A DNA stretch of 64,000 nucleotides from Pseudomonadales bacterium (GTDB lineage Bacteria > Pseudomonadota > Gammaproteobacteria > Pseudomonadales > Azotimanducaceae), in assembly GCA_028285415.1 (NCBI GenBank), contig JANQPF010000003.1:62001-126000 (forward strand). Reading direction: 5' to 3'. The notes beneath the pieces are model-generated. The model saw nothing but the letters and a program-made list of their open reading frames with translations, searched no databases and was not told the DNA's origin. How positions within the stretch are numbered: the stretch's first letter is position 1; each line of letters opens with the position of its first letter. Below are positions 45,554 through 56,254 of the stretch, piece after piece. The position numbers were made by a program, and so were the translations under genes.

Positions 45554-46723
45554 TCAGCCGGCGGTGGCGTCGAACAGCTCACGGCCTATCAGCATTCGGC
45601 GGATTTCGCTCGTCCCCGCGCCAATCTCGTAAAGCTTAGCATCTCTGAGCAGCCGCCCCGTGGGATAGTCGTTGATATAGCCGTTACCGCCGAGCGTCTG
45701 TATCGCCTGCAATGCCATCTGCGTCGCCTGCTCCGCGGCATAAAGAATGCATCCCGCAGCATCGAAACGGGTGGTCTGTCCCGCATCACAGGCTCGCGCA
45801 ACCGCATAGACATAGGAGCGGGACGCGTTCATCTGGGTGTACATGTCGGCGACTTTGCCTTGTATGAGCTGGAAGGTGCCAATGGGCTCACCAAACTGCT
45901 CACGCTCGTGGACGTAGGGCATGACCACGTCCAGACAATTGCGCATGATTCCGAGCGGACCACCGGCTAGTACCACCCGCTCGTAGTCGAGACCACTCAT
46001 CAGGATCTTCACCCCTTGACCCACCTGGCCGAGAATCTGCGACTTCGGCACCCGACAGTCTTCGAAGATGAGCTCCGCGGTATCCGATCCGCGCATGCCC
46101 AGCTTGTCGAGCTTGACGCCCGTGCTGAAGCCGGCCATATCTCTTTCGATGAGAAAAGCGGTGATGCCTTTCGAGCCTGCCGCGGGATCCACCGTGGCAT
46201 ACACCACCAGTACGTCCGCGCCGGGGCCGTTGGTGATCCACATTTTGTTGCCGTTCAGCACGTAGTCGTCGCCGTCTTCGATCGCGCGGAGCTTGAGGCT
46301 CACCACGTCGGATCCGGCGCCCGGCTCGCTCATGGCCAGCGCGCCGAGATATTCACCCGTGACGAGCTTCGGCAGATAGGCCTGCTTCTGCTCGTCCGTG
46401 CCGAAGCGGCGAATCTGATTCGTGCAGAGGTTGGAATGGGCGCCGTAAGATAGCCCAACCGAAGCAGACGCGCGGGAGATTTCCTCCATGACAACGGTGT
46501 GCGCAAGATAGCCGAGATCAACCCCGCCATACTGCTCCTCGACCGTCATGCCATGCACGCCCATTTCGCCGAGTTTCTCCCACAAGTCCCGGGGAAATGT
46601 GTTGTCGCTGTCGATGGTGTCCGCCCGCGGGGCAATCTCCGCGGCGGCAAACTGCGCGACGCTGTCGCGCAGCATGTCTACGGTCTCGCCGAGACCAAAG
46701 TCGAAATCCGGTAGGTTGCTCAA
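45554..46723 (-). CDS. ivd: isovaleryl-CoA dehydrogenase
   Basis: FAD-dependent acyl-CoA dehydrogenase of leucine breakdown, isovaleryl-CoA to 3-methylcrotonyl-CoA. 389 residues. Segments [17 protein letters not shown] and [17 protein letters not shown] (FAD site), then [11 protein letters not shown] and [11 protein letters not shown], are characteristic of IVD. The base Glu is in [15 protein letters not shown]. The C-terminal [12 protein letters not shown] and [14 protein letters not shown] fit. It is 48 bases downstream of the ferredoxin oxidoreductase gene. Confidence 0.93.
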   Translation of the reverse strand: MSNLPDFDFGLGETVDMLRDSVAQFAAAEIAPRADTIDSDNTFPRDLWEKLGEMGVHGMTVEEQYGGVDLGYLAHTVVMEEISRASASVGLSYGAHSNLCTNQIRRFGTDEQKQAYLPKLVTGEYLGALAMSEPGAGSDVVSLKLRAIEDGDDYVLNGNKMWITNGPGADVLVVYATVDPAAGSKGITAFLIERDMAGFSTGVKLDKLGMRGSDTAELIFEDCRVPKSQILGQVGQGVKILMSGLDYERVVLAGGPLGIMRNCLDVVMPYVHEREQFGEPIGTFQLIQGKVADMYTQMNASRSYVYAVARACDAGQTTRFDAAGCILYAAEQATQMALQAIQTLGGNGYINDYPTGRLLRDAKLYEIGAGTSEIRRMLIGRELFDATAG

Positions 46724-46771
46724 AGCCGTTCTTCCTGCTCGTCCCGGGGCGGCATGATACCACCCGGGGAC

Positions 46772-49700
46772 TCAGGCAGCTTCGACCTCCGCGGGATCAA
46801 AGAGACGAACCGGCTCCGGCGGCGTCGTGAATTCAGCCATGAGGCGCGCCTCTTCGGCGAGCGCCTGCTCGAGATGACGTGCTTTGACGTGACCGTAACC
46901 GCGCACCTGCTGCGGACACTTGGCGAGCGCCACCGCAATACTCAAGTTAGAGATGCTCAGCTGGGGCAGAATCTCGTCGATCATGGCCTCAAAGTGTTCG
47001 AGGAGGAACGTCGCCTGCTTGCGTTCGGCGGTATACGCAAACGGGTCGAGCGGCGTGTTGCGTAAGCCCTTCATGGCCGCCAGCGTCTTGAAGCCCCACG
47101 TCATCCAGCGGCCGAAGCGGCGCTTCTTTGTACCCAGAAGCGGCGGCGCCAGCAGGTAATTGATCTTTGCACCCGGCTCGAACTGTGCCGCAAGTTCAGC
47201 CTGAAAGTCGGGGTTGGCATGCAGACGCGCCACTTCGTACTCGTCTTTGACGGCCAGGAGCTGTGCGTAAGTCACCGCAACCGCACGGGTCAGCTGCTCA
47301 CTGCCCGGACGCAGCTTCTGCTCGACATCAGCGACCTTCGCCAGCATGTCACGATACCGCGCGACCAGCTTGTCGCCGTCGTAAGTTCTGAGGTGCTCAC
47401 TTCTGTGCTCGATGAGCTGAGGCAGGCTCTGCGGCTCTGCCGTCTTTTCTAGCGTTACCGCTTTGTCGCTTTGCGGCAGCTCGTCCAGATTCCAGGCGGC
47501 AATGCGTCCGAGGTGGAAAGCGGTGAGGTTACGTTCCACCGCCACACCGTTCACCTCAATGGCGGCTTCGATGGCCTCCAGCGTCAGCGGGATGCCGCCG
47601 AGCTGATAAGCGTAGCCGAGCAGCATGACGTTCGCCTGTTGCGCATCTCCCAGCAGCGCTTCGATGTGATCCTCGGCGGCAAAGCTCTTCAGCTCACCGG
47701 CGAGCTTGTTGATACGGCTGATGCGCTTGCGCAGCTTCACGTCGTGCGACTGACTCAGCACGAAGTCGGCGGTTGGGGTGACGTGGGAATTGACCACCGC
47801 CTGCGTCGCATCGGAGAAGAGCTCCAACGCTTCGTCGCTTGCCGCGGAGACGAGATCGCAGCCGACCAGCACGTCCGCACTGGCATCGGGAATGCGCGGG
47901 CTGTGCAGCTCGCTGACAGCACCCGCAATGCGCACATGGGCGAATACCGCGCCGCCTTTCTGCGCCAGACCCGTCATGTCGAGAGTGCGTACCTGTTTGC
48001 CTTCGATGCGCGCCGCCGCTGCCAGGAGCGCGCTCAAGGTCACAATACCTGTGCCGCCCACACCCGTGATGAGGATGTTGGCATCGTGGCGCTCGAACGT
48101 GGGACGAGGCGCCTTGTCGCGCAGGGCGGCCACGTCCAGAGATTTGCCCGCCGCACGCCGCACATCGCCCTGCACTTCAACGAACGCGGGGCAAAAGCCC
48201 GTCGCGCAGCTCAGATCCTTGTTGCAGTTGGTCTGGTTGATTTTGCGCTTGAGGCCAAATTCGGTTTCCACCGGCTCAACCGCCACGCAGTTCGACTGCA
48301 CGGAGCAATCGCCGCAGCCTTCACAGACCGCTTCGTTGATGAACAGTCGCGGCTTGTTGTCTTCGATCATGCCGCGCTTGCGACGACGACGCAGCTCAGT
48401 GGCGCACGTCTGCTGGTAGATGATGATGGAAACGCCTTCTTCTTCGCGAAGGTTCTTCTGAACGTCGTCCAGCTTCGAACGATGATCCAGGGTGACCCCG
48501 CCCCCAACGAGCATTTCATGCTGCGCGGGGTCATCACTGACAATCGCTACTCGACGCACACCTTCCGCCTGCACCTGGGCAACCAGGTCGGCAACCGTGA
48601 GCTCACCGTCGGTCGGCTGCCCGCCGGTCATGGCCACCGCGTCGTTGAAGAGCACCTTGTAGGTGATATTCACACCAGCAGCCACCGCCTGACGAATGGC
48701 GAGAATGCCGGAATGGAAATAAGTACCGTCGCCGAGGTTGGCGAAGATGTGCTTCTCCTCGGTGAAAGGTGCTTCGCCCACCCAGGTGATGCCTTCGCCG
48801 CCCATCTGGGTACAGCTGTCGGTAGTGCGGTCCATCCATTGGACCATATAGTGGCATCCAATCCCCGCGGTGGCGCGGCTGCCTTCAGGCACCCGCGTCG
48901 ACGTATTGTGCGGACAACCCGCACAGAACAGTGGCGTGCGCTCTTTTTTCGCGGGAGCATCGATTGAGCTCGTCACCGCTTCCGTGCGAGCCAGACGCTC
49001 GAGCACGGCGGGAGTTTCCAGACCCAGCAGGTCCACCAGTACGCTGGTGATGTCGGTCACGCTGAGGAGGCCGGTGGACGGCAGCAGGAACGACCCATCA
49101 GGACGGGCTTTGCCGTAAATCGGCAGGCGGCGCGTCGCACCGTAAAGAATTTCCTTTACCTGAGGTTCAACGAACGCACGCTTCTCTTCGACCACGAACA
49201 GTTCGTCGACATTGGCGCTGAAGCGCTCGATCAGCTCCGGATCGAGCGGCCAGGTCATGCCGAGCTTGAGAATCTCGATACCGGCGTTGCGGATATCAGC
49301 CGTGGTTTGCAGGCCGAGCTGCGCGCAGGCCTCACGCACGTCGCGATACGCCTTGCCGGCGGTGATGATGCCAAGGCGGCTGCGTGCGCCGGAGGCGTTG
49401 TGGCGTTCGGTGACCCACCGGTTGATTCCCGCAGCACGGGCAAACTCCAGCACGCGCGGCAGCTTGTCGGCGAGCAGGCGATGCTCCTGAGCCACCGGCG
49501 TGTCTTCGACACGAATGTGAACCTCGCCGGTTGCCGGCAGCGTCAGCTCTGGAAAACGCGCGTCCGTGACGTCGACGGTAGCGGCGCTGTCCATATGATC
49601 GGCGATGGCTTTGAGACCTATCCACATGCCGCTATACCGCGACATGGCCCAGCCGAGGACCGTAAAGTCGTGCACGTCCTGAACGTCGCTCGGAAACAGA

Positions 49701-50221
49701 ACCGGCACCATCATGTCCTGCAGCGCAAACTCACTCTGCGTTGCCAGACTGGAGGATTTCGCAGCGGGATCGTCTCCAACAACCAGCACAACGCCGCCGT
49801 CGGCTGACGTGCCCCAGGCATTGGCATGACGAATGGCATCGCAGCTGCGGTCGAGTCCCGGCGCCTTGCCGTACCACATGCCGAATACGCCATCGACTTT
49901 CGCCCCGGCATGGAGACCCACCTGCTGGCTGCCCCAGACCGCGGTGGCCGCCAGATCTTCGTTGACGCCAGGCTGAAACTCGACGCCCAGGGACTTCAGG
50001 CGCTCCGCCTGACTCCAGAGCTCTTTGTCGAGACCGCCGAGAGGAGAACCGCGATAGCCAGACACGAAACCGCCGCTGTTACGTCCGGCGGCCCGGTCGA
50101 GGCGGGCACGGGTCTGCAGCGCACGGACCAGCGCCTGGATGCCGGTGACGAGGGCAACGCCGCTTTCCACGGTGTACTTGTCATCCAGAGAAAATGCGTT
50201 CAGAGCAGCTTTTGCGGTCAT
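46772..50221 (-). CDS. fused indolepyruvate-type 2-oxoacid:ferredoxin oxidoreductase
   Basis: 1149 residues joining the ThDP alpha part, a ferredoxin part and the gamma part. The N-terminal half has RGSPLGGLDKELW and VVLVVGDDPAAKSS, then FCAGCPHNT (about 432) and NLGDGTYFHSGILAIRQ (ThDP). A 4Fe-4S cluster CEGCGDCSVQSNC plus CNKDLSC follows from about 633. The C-terminal domain opens ILITGVGGTGIVTLSALLA. Such fused enzymes convert aryl or branched 2-oxoacids to acyl-CoA with ferredoxin. Next to ivd, a branched-chain substrate is plausible. ATG 50221 with GGAGGAAG upstream is preferred; the TTG at 50236 lies inside it. Confidence 0.9.
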   Translation of the reverse strand: MTAKAALNAFSLDDKYTVESGVALVTGIQALVRALQTRARLDRAAGRNSGGFVSGYRGSPLGGLDKELWSQAERLKSLGVEFQPGVNEDLAATAVWGSQQVGLHAGAKVDGVFGMWYGKAPGLDRSCDAIRHANAWGTSADGGVVLVVGDDPAAKSSSLATQSEFALQDMMVPVLFPSDVQDVHDFTVLGWAMSRYSGMWIGLKAIADHMDSAATVDVTDARFPELTLPATGEVHIRVEDTPVAQEHRLLADKLPRVLEFARAAGINRWVTERHNASGARSRLGIITAGKAYRDVREACAQLGLQTTADIRNAGIEILKLGMTWPLDPELIERFSANVDELFVVEEKRAFVEPQVKEILYGATRRLPIYGKARPDGSFLLPSTGLLSVTDITSVLVDLLGLETPAVLERLARTEAVTSSIDAPAKKERTPLFCAGCPHNTSTRVPEGSRATAGIGCHYMVQWMDRTTDSCTQMGGEGITWVGEAPFTEEKHIFANLGDGTYFHSGILAIRQAVAAGVNITYKVLFNDAVAMTGGQPTDGELTVADLVAQVQAEGVRRVAIVSDDPAQHEMLVGGGVTLDHRSKLDDVQKNLREEEGVSIIIYQQTCATELRRRRKRGMIEDNKPRLFINEAVCEGCGDCSVQSNCVAVEPVETEFGLKRKINQTNCNKDLSCATGFCPAFVEVQGDVRRAAGKSLDVAALRDKAPRPTFERHDANILITGVGGTGIVTLSALLAAAARIEGKQVRTLDMTGLAQKGGAVFAHVRIAGAVSELHSPRIPDASADVLVGCDLVSAASDEALELFSDATQAVVNSHVTPTADFVLSQSHDVKLRKRISRINKLAGELKSFAAEDHIEALLGDAQQANVMLLGYAYQLGGIPLTLEAIEAAIEVNGVAVERNLTAFHLGRIAAWNLDELPQSDKAVTLEKTAEPQSLPQLIEHRSEHLRTYDGDKLVARYRDMLAKVADVEQKLRPGSEQLTRAVAVTYAQLLAVKDEYEVARLHANPDFQAELAAQFEPGAKINYLLAPPLLGTKKRRFGRWMTWGFKTLAAMKGLRNTPLDPFAYTAERKQATFLLEHFEAMIDEILPQLSISNLSIAVALAKCPQQVRGYGHVKARHLEQALAEEARLMAEFTTPPEPVRLFDPAEVEAA

Positions 50222-50338
50222 TAATACTTCCTCCAATTGACCCTCATGCTAGCGGGCACACGGTAGGATTCCGTTGCTTTATTGCCCTTTTGGTGGCCAA
50301 ATTAGCGAATTCCTTCCGCAATAAGGGATATCCGTAGG

Positions 50339-50818
50339 ATGAAATCTCTCGATACGTTTGACATCAAAATTCTCCGCGAGCTCCAGCAGAACGCCGAAAT
50401 TTCCATGCAGGATCTCGGTGAAAAGGTGGGACTGTCCCATACGCCGTGCTGGCGGCGGGTCAAGCGCCTGGAGCAGGACGGCGTCATCCGCAAGCGCGTG
50501 ACGCTGCTCGATGCCGAGAGCCTGCACCTGGCAGTCAACGTGTTCGTGAACGTGACGCTGAAGAATCACCAGGAGAACGGTCTGACGCTCTTCGAAGAAT
50601 CGGTGCAGGACGTACCGGAGATTGTCGAGTGTTACACCGTTTCAGGAGACCGGGACTTTCTGCTGCGGGTGGTTGTTGCCGATGTCGGCGCGTACGAGCA
50701 CCTCTTGAAACACGTGCTCATCAATCTACCGGGCGTCGACAATCTGTCGAGCACGTTTGCGCTCAGGCAGGTGAAATACACCACGGAGTATCCGCTGGGG
50801 GCAATGGGCTCGGACTAG
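50339..50818 (+). CDS. Lrp/AsnC family transcriptional regulator
   Basis: 159 residues with the N-terminal winged helix (LDTFDIKILRELQQNAEIS, GLSHTPCWRRVKRLEQDG) and the C-terminal RAM ligand domain (ECYTVSGDRDFLLRVVVADVGAYE, TFALRQVKYTTEYP). It is divergent from the ferredoxin oxidoreductase with a 117-base gap, and convergent with the carboxylase gene. Probably an amino-acid-responsive regulator of this catabolic island, in the manner of BkdR. Confidence 0.92.
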   Translation: MKSLDTFDIKILRELQQNAEISMQDLGEKVGLSHTPCWRRVKRLEQDGVIRKRVTLLDAESLHLAVNVFVNVTLKNHQENGLTLFEESVQDVPEIVECYTVSGDRDFLLRVVVADVGAYEHLLKHVLINLPGVDNLSSTFALRQVKYTTEYPLGAMGSD

Positions 50819-50840
50819 CGGCGGGTGCCTGCCCGTCGCT

Positions 50841-52766
50841 TCAGAGTTCGACGAGAACGGCGCCCTCTTCGACGCGATCCCCGGCCTGGCAGGCAACGCT
50901 CTTGACTTCGCCGTCCTTGGGCGACGTGACGCTGTGTTCCATTTTCATCGCTTCCACCACCGCCAGCACGTCACCCTGCTTGACCTTGTCACCGGGTTTG
51001 ACGTTGACCGCAATCACCTGCCCGGGCATGGGTGCAACCACGCCACCCTGATTGAGCGCGAGCCTGCCGAAGCGGGTCATGTCGTCGGTGAGCTCGAGGA
51101 ACCGCTCCGTGTGGCCTTCACACATGACGTAGAGCGTGGCATCCACACGCAGCACCCGCGCCGTGAGGTTGTGCTCGCCAATGCGCGCGGCGAACTGACC
51201 GCCGCCGAGCTCGCGCACGGCATCCAGTTCAAGCGTGGCGTCACCAACCTGCACCGAAGTCTGAGAAAAGTCGATGCTCAGAGCCTTCTTGCCCTGCGCC
51301 AGATGCACGCACCGGCGCGGCGGCACGTTCAAGCGCATGCCGTCCGCAGAGGCCCACGGTGTGCTGCCAGCCGCCTGATTCAGGATAAACAACGCAGCAA
51401 ACACAGCGCTTTGCAGCTTGAGCTGCGGTACGACCGCATCGTGCACCTCTTCGGCAAGACCCGTGGTATAGCTGCCGGCAACAAACGCTTCCTGCTGCAG
51501 CACGCCGCACAGATAACCGAGATTGTGTTCCACCCCCGCCACCTCGGATGCGGCAAGCGCCTGGCCGAGGCGTGCGATCGCCTGGCTGCGATCCGCGCCG
51601 TGCGCAATGATTTTTGCGAGCATCGGGTCGTAGTGCATTGTGACCTCGTCACCGCCGCGAATACCGGTGTCCACGCGCACCCCGTCCCCGATTTCAAAGT
51701 GCTCGATGCGGCCGGTTGACGGCAGAAACTTCTTCGCCGGATTCTCCGCGTAGAGGCGCGCTTCGATGGCATGGCCTGCAAGCTTGACGTCTTCCTGAGC
51801 AACCGGCAGCGCCTGACCGGCAGCGACGTTGAGCTGCAGCTCAACGAGATCGAGCCCGGTGATGGCTTCGGTAACCGGATGCTCTACCTGCAGGCGCGTG
51901 TTCATTTCCATGAAGAAGAATTCGTCCCCTTCTGCAATGAACTCAACGGTACCGGCACCGACATAACCCACGCCTTTGGCCGCCTGCACCGCAGTGGCCC
52001 CCAGACGCGCTCGCATCTCCGCCGTCACCGTGGGTCCGGGCGCCTCTTCGATGACCTTCTGATGGCGCCGCTGCACCGAGCAGTCCCGCTCGAAAAGATG
52101 CACTGCGTTGCCGAGGCTATCGGCCATGAGCTGCACCTCGATGTGCTTAGGGGAAGTCAGGTAGCGCTCGAGGAGCACCTGGTCATCGCCAAAAGCGGCC
52201 AACGCCTCGCGCCTGGCACCCACGAGCTGATCGGCGAATGCCTCCGGTGATTCCACCAACCGCATGCCTTTACCCCCGCCACCGGCCGAGGCTTTGATCA
52301 ACAGTGGATAACCCACGCTCTCTGCCTGACCGGCGAGAAAGTCGGGATCCTGCTCATCGCCGTGATAGCCAGGCAGGATCGGCACACCGCTCGTTTCCAT
52401 GAGCTGTTTGGACGCCGTTTTCGAGCCCATCGTGCGGATCGCCGCAGCGGGCGGACCGACAAAGACGATATCCGCGGCGGCACAGGCTTCCGCGAACTCC
52501 GCGTTTTCGGAAAGAAACCCGTACCCCGGATGGATCGCTTGTGCGCCGCTGTCTCTGGCTGCCGCTATGACGTTGTCGATTCGCAGGTAACTGTCTGCCG
52601 TAGGCGCGGGCCCTATGCAGACGGCGTCGTCCGCTTCCGCCACGTGCAGAGCGGCATGATCCGCTTCGGAATAAACCGCAACCGTTCTGATGCCAAGACG
52701 TCGCGCCGTGCGGAATACACGGCAGGCGATCTCCCCGCGGTTGGCTACTAACAATGTATCAAACAT
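50841..52766 (-). CDS. liuD: acyl-CoA carboxylase biotin subunit (probable 3-methylcrotonyl-CoA)
   Basis: 641 residues. Biotin carboxylase part (VANRGEIACRVFRTA, GGGGKGMRLV, EVQLMADSLGNAVHLFERDCSVQRRHQK) and a C-terminal biotinyl domain with Lys in EAMKM (about residue 607). Together with the beta subunit upstream it carboxylates 3-methylcrotonyl-CoA in leucine degradation. That specificity is inferred from ivd in the same region and a typical LiuB partner; acetyl- or propionyl-CoA is possible. It starts 17 bases after the beta subunit. Confidence 0.9.
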   Translation of the reverse strand: MFDTLLVANRGEIACRVFRTARRLGIRTVAVYSEADHAALHVAEADDAVCIGPAPTADSYLRIDNVIAAARDSGAQAIHPGYGFLSENAEFAEACAAADIVFVGPPAAAIRTMGSKTASKQLMETSGVPILPGYHGDEQDPDFLAGQAESVGYPLLIKASAGGGGKGMRLVESPEAFADQLVGARREALAAFGDDQVLLERYLTSPKHIEVQLMADSLGNAVHLFERDCSVQRRHQKVIEEAPGPTVTAEMRARLGATAVQAAKGVGYVGAGTVEFIAEGDEFFFMEMNTRLQVEHPVTEAITGLDLVELQLNVAAGQALPVAQEDVKLAGHAIEARLYAENPAKKFLPSTGRIEHFEIGDGVRVDTGIRGGDEVTMHYDPMLAKIIAHGADRSQAIARLGQALAASEVAGVEHNLGYLCGVLQQEAFVAGSYTTGLAEEVHDAVVPQLKLQSAVFAALFILNQAAGSTPWASADGMRLNVPPRRCVHLAQGKKALSIDFSQTSVQVGDATLELDAVRELGGGQFAARIGEHNLTARVLRVDATLYVMCEGHTERFLELTDDMTRFGRLALNQGGVVAPMPGQVIAVNVKPGDKVKQGDVLAVVEAMKMEHSVTSPKDGEVKSVACQAGDRVEEGAVLVEL

Positions 52767-52783
52767 ATCTGATCCGAAACTGG

Positions 52784-54394
52784 TTACATCCTGAAAATGC
52801 CGAACTCGGACGCCGGTTGTTCGGGTTCGCGTGTCGCGAAGGCCATTGCCAGCCCCAGAACATCACGCGTCTGCGCGGGATCGATGACGCCGTCGTCCCA
52901 CAAGCGCGCCGACGCAAAGAAGGGATGTCCCTCGGTGTCATAAGCGCCGCGAATGCCGTCCATGAACGCCGTCTTATCGCTTTCTTCCCAGGTTTCGCCG
53001 CGCGCCTCCATGGCGTCTTCACGCACTGTGGCAAGGACGTGCGCAGCCTGTTCCCCGCCCATCACGGAGATCCGCGCGTTGGGCCAGGTCCACAACATAC
53101 GGGCACCGTAGGCGCGCCCGCACATGGCATAGTTGCCCGCACCAAACGATCCGCCAATGACCACGGTGAACTTCGGCACCCGGGCACACGCGACCGCGGT
53201 CACCATCTTCGCGCCGTCTTTGGCGATTCCCTGATTTTCGTACTTCTGACCCACCATGAAGCCGGTGATGTTCTGCAGAAACAAAAGCGGTACGCCGCGT
53301 CGGTCAGCCAGCTGAATGAAGTGCGCGCCTTTGACGGCAGACTCTGAGAACAGAATCCCATTGTTGGCGATGATGCCAACCGGCATGCCGTGTATGTGGG
53401 CAAAACCGCAGACCAGCGTTTCACCGTAGAGTTGCTTGAACTCGTGGAACTCCGAGCCGTCGACCAGCCGTGCAATCACCTCACGGACGTCAAACGGCGT
53501 GCGGGTGTCTGTTGGTATGACCCCGTACAGCTCGTCCGGCGCGTACCGCGGCGGTGCTGCCGGTCGCGACGCAACGCGGGAAGCAAAGCGCTGGTGGCTC
53601 GCGGCAATCGCTTCCCGGGCGAGAATCAGGGCGTGCTCGTCGTTTTCGGCCAGGTGGTCGGTCACCCCGGAAACGCGGCTGTGCACCTCGCCGCCGCCGA
53701 GGCTTTCCGCGTCCACCACCTCACCGGTTGCCGCTTTGACCAGCGGCGGCCCACCCAGAAAAATGGTGCCCTGCTCTTTGACGATAATGGCTTGATCACA
53801 CATTGCGGGCACATACGCGCCACCCGCGGTGCACGACCCCATGACCACCGCCAGCTGCGGGATACCAAGCGCCGACATGTTGGCCTGGTTGTAAAAAATG
53901 CGGCCGAAGTGCGTTTTGTCCGGAAACACGTCAGCCTGCATCGGCAGGAACGCACCGCCGGAATCGACCAGGTAGACACAAGGCAGATGGTTCTCGAGCG
54001 CAATTTCCTGCGCACGCAGATGTTTCTTGACCGTGATTGGATAATAAGTGCCGCCTTTGACCGTCGCGTCGTTGGCGACGATGACGCAAGGCTGACCGAC
54101 AACGCGCCCGATCCCGGTAATGATGCCGCCGCCCGGAATCCAGTCGTCGTAGAGCTCATAGCCGCCCAGCTGGCCAATTTCGAGAAACGGCGCGCCCGGA
54201 TCGAGCAACCGGTCTACGCGCTCACGCGGCAGCATCTTGCCGCGGGCGACGTGCCGTTCCCGGGAGCGCTCATCACCGCCAAGTGCAATTTGTCCGGTCA
54301 GCTCCCGCAGCTCTTCGCGGAGTTTGACATGGTGCCGCGCGTTTGCAGCGTACGCTTCACTCGATGTGTTCACCGAGCTGGTCAAAACGGACAT
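52784..54394 (-). CDS. liuB: acyl-CoA carboxylase carboxyltransferase subunit (probable 3-methylcrotonyl-CoA)
   Basis: 536 residues of the crotonase-fold carboxyltransferase family. N-terminal [18 protein letters not shown], substrate-binding [34 protein letters not shown] and [14 protein letters not shown], and the second half [16 protein letters not shown] with [16 protein letters not shown]. The length and [15 protein letters not shown] segment point to the methylcrotonyl type. It lies with liuD 99 bases downstream of an acetolactate-synthase-like gene. liuC and liuE are missing from the window. Confidence 0.9.
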   Translation of the reverse strand: MSVLTSSVNTSSEAYAANARHHVKLREELRELTGQIALGGDERSRERHVARGKMLPRERVDRLLDPGAPFLEIGQLGGYELYDDWIPGGGIITGIGRVVGQPCVIVANDATVKGGTYYPITVKKHLRAQEIALENHLPCVYLVDSGGAFLPMQADVFPDKTHFGRIFYNQANMSALGIPQLAVVMGSCTAGGAYVPAMCDQAIIVKEQGTIFLGGPPLVKAATGEVVDAESLGGGEVHSRVSGVTDHLAENDEHALILAREAIAASHQRFASRVASRPAAPPRYAPDELYGVIPTDTRTPFDVREVIARLVDGSEFHEFKQLYGETLVCGFAHIHGMPVGIIANNGILFSESAVKGAHFIQLADRRGVPLLFLQNITGFMVGQKYENQGIAKDGAKMVTAVACARVPKFTVVIGGSFGAGNYAMCGRAYGARMLWTWPNARISVMGGEQAAHVLATVREDAMEARGETWEESDKTAFMDGIRGAYDTEGHPFFASARLWDDGVIDPAQTRDVLGLAMAFATREPEQPASEFGIFRM

Positions 54395-54493
54395 CCCACC
54401 CCCTGACGCCTCTTACGGGCTTGTCTTCATGCGGGTGCGAGTGTGCCGAGGGGCGGCAGGGTTGTCCAGACGACAGGGCGGTCTCGGGCGGAC

Positions 54494-56146
54494 CTAGATG
54501 CAGGCGGTGATTTCGCCCAGCTTCTGCGTCAGGAGCGGATTTTCTCGATAGTCGATGGGGATCACAACAAGGCTCGGGCCGTCCTCGTTGAACGCCGCCT
54601 CCAGGGTGGCCTCGAGATCGGCGCTCTTGCTGCAGTAGTGGCCATGCCAGCCGAAGCAGCTCGCGAGGCCCATCCACTCCGGATTGCCGAATGCAAGGTC
54701 GGTATGACGCCCGAACTCGTTCTCCTGCTTCCAGGCGATGAGGCCGTATTCGTTGTCCTCCCACACCATCATGACGATGTTGCTGTTGAGGCGGGTTGCG
54801 GTTTCCATTTCCTGCACGTTCATGAGGAATCCGGCGTCACCGGCGATGCCGAGCACCCGCCGATCGGGCGCCACCAGAGAAGCCGCGATTGCGCCGGGTA
54901 ATGCAAATCCCATAGAGCAGAACCCGTTGGGAATGAGGCAGGTGTTGGGTTCGTGGCAGTGGTAGTGGCGCGCGATCCACATTTTGTGGGCACCCACGTC
55001 CGAGAGCAGGATGTCCTCGGGACCCAGCACCTGGCGGCAGTCCCAGAGCGCTTTCTGCGGTCGAATGGCACCTTCCTGATCGTCATTCGCGTATTCAGCC
55101 AGATCGTCCGCCATTGCTTTGCGTGCGGCCGCCTGATGATCGAGGTCGAACTTCGCTGACCCGTCTGCTGCAATTCGTTCGTTCATCATCCAGAGAAAAT
55201 GGGCAAGATCGCCCACCACCTCAACTTCAGGATGATAGTGCTCGTCAATTTCCGCGGGCAGGAAATCAGCGTGAACAATCACTTTGTCACGACCCGGATT
55301 CCACAGGCGCGGATGGTATTCGACCATATCGAAGCCCAGCGTCAACACGAGATCGGCTTCGTCGATGACGAGATTCATCCGGTCTGTACTGCCGAGACCC
55401 ACCGTATAGAGACAATAGTCCTCGTCCATGTCCACCGCGCCTTTGGCCATGAAGGTGCTGATGACACCGATACCGGTGGCGTCACACAGCGCACGCAGCT
55501 GTTTGCTGGCGCGTCGGCGGATACAGCCGTTACCGGCAATGATGACCGGTTTCTTCGCTTCTTTGAGCAGCGCAAACGCGCGGTCGACTATCTTGTCGTC
55601 GGGCACTGAGCGGCGGAAGCGGCGAGGCGTGAGCGGCACCGCGCTCGTTTCATGCTTGGCAAGATCCTCCGCAAGCTCGATGTGCACGGCGCCCGGTTTT
55701 TCCGTTCGCGCGAGACGCACCGCTTTGCGGATGACTTCCGGGATGGTATCGGCATGGCGGATGGTCTCCGCCCACTTTGTCACGGGCTCGAACATCCCCA
55801 CCACGTCCATCACCTGGTGAGACTCCTTGTGCAGACGGTGCGTGGCACCCTGACCGGTCAGGACAAGCATCGGCGCACGGTCCATGTTGCCGTCGGCAAC
55901 CCCGGTGATGAGGTTTGAAGCCCCCGGTCCCAGCGTACCCAGACATCCCGCCGGATTACCCGTCAGGCGTCCATAGATTTCCGCCATGAAAGCCGCACCC
56001 TGCTCATGCCGGGTCAGGACGAAACGTATGTCGCGGGACTGTTCCAGTGACATCATGAAGTCGGCATTCTCTTCGCCGGGAACGCCGAAAATATACTCGA
56101 TGCCCTCTGCTTCGAGGCACTTAACAAACAGGTCAGATGCTTTCAT
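54494..56146 (-). CDS. acetolactate-synthase-like ThDP enzyme
   Basis: 550 residues in the usual three domains. The PYR domain has FGVPGEENADF and the catalytic Glu in RHEQGAAFM, then GPGASNLITGVADGN. The TPP domain has GDAGFLMNVQEMETATRLN, with GDA where most have GDG. It resembles large-subunit or catabolic acetolactate synthases; no regulatory small subunit follows. Neighbouring aminotransferase and alanine dehydrogenase genes suggest pyruvate as substrate. Similarity to sulfoacetaldehyde acetyltransferase is only general. Confidence 0.8.
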   Translation of the reverse strand: MKASDLFVKCLEAEGIEYIFGVPGEENADFMMSLEQSRDIRFVLTRHEQGAAFMAEIYGRLTGNPAGCLGTLGPGASNLITGVADGNMDRAPMLVLTGQGATHRLHKESHQVMDVVGMFEPVTKWAETIRHADTIPEVIRKAVRLARTEKPGAVHIELAEDLAKHETSAVPLTPRRFRRSVPDDKIVDRAFALLKEAKKPVIIAGNGCIRRRASKQLRALCDATGIGVISTFMAKGAVDMDEDYCLYTVGLGSTDRMNLVIDEADLVLTLGFDMVEYHPRLWNPGRDKVIVHADFLPAEIDEHYHPEVEVVGDLAHFLWMMNERIAADGSAKFDLDHQAAARKAMADDLAEYANDDQEGAIRPQKALWDCRQVLGPEDILLSDVGAHKMWIARHYHCHEPNTCLIPNGFCSMGFALPGAIAASLVAPDRRVLGIAGDAGFLMNVQEMETATRLNSNIVMMVWEDNEYGLIAWKQENEFGRHTDLAFGNPEWMGLASCFGWHGHYCSKSADLEATLEAAFNEDGPSLVVIPIDYRENPLLTQKLGEITACI

Positions 56147-56254
56147 GCGCTAGTCTCCTTGCCTTCCCGATTCCGTTCGGAAAGTCTCCCGTGCGGAAGC
56201 ACTTCCTTAACTATAGGCGCTTTTTCAGCGCCCGAAGTCCGGAGATTCGTGGCG

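Noticed and set aside
47471-48967. Long open frame opposite the ferredoxin oxidoreductase
   Set aside because: No motif; an artefact of high GC3 in the real gene.
54494-56146. Sulfoacetaldehyde acetyltransferase (xsc) for taurine breakdown
   Set aside because: Layout with an aminotransferase and ald is similar, but the N-terminal motifs match acetolactate synthase (FGVPGEENADF, RHEQGAAFM) and no taurine transport or phosphotransacetylase gene is near.
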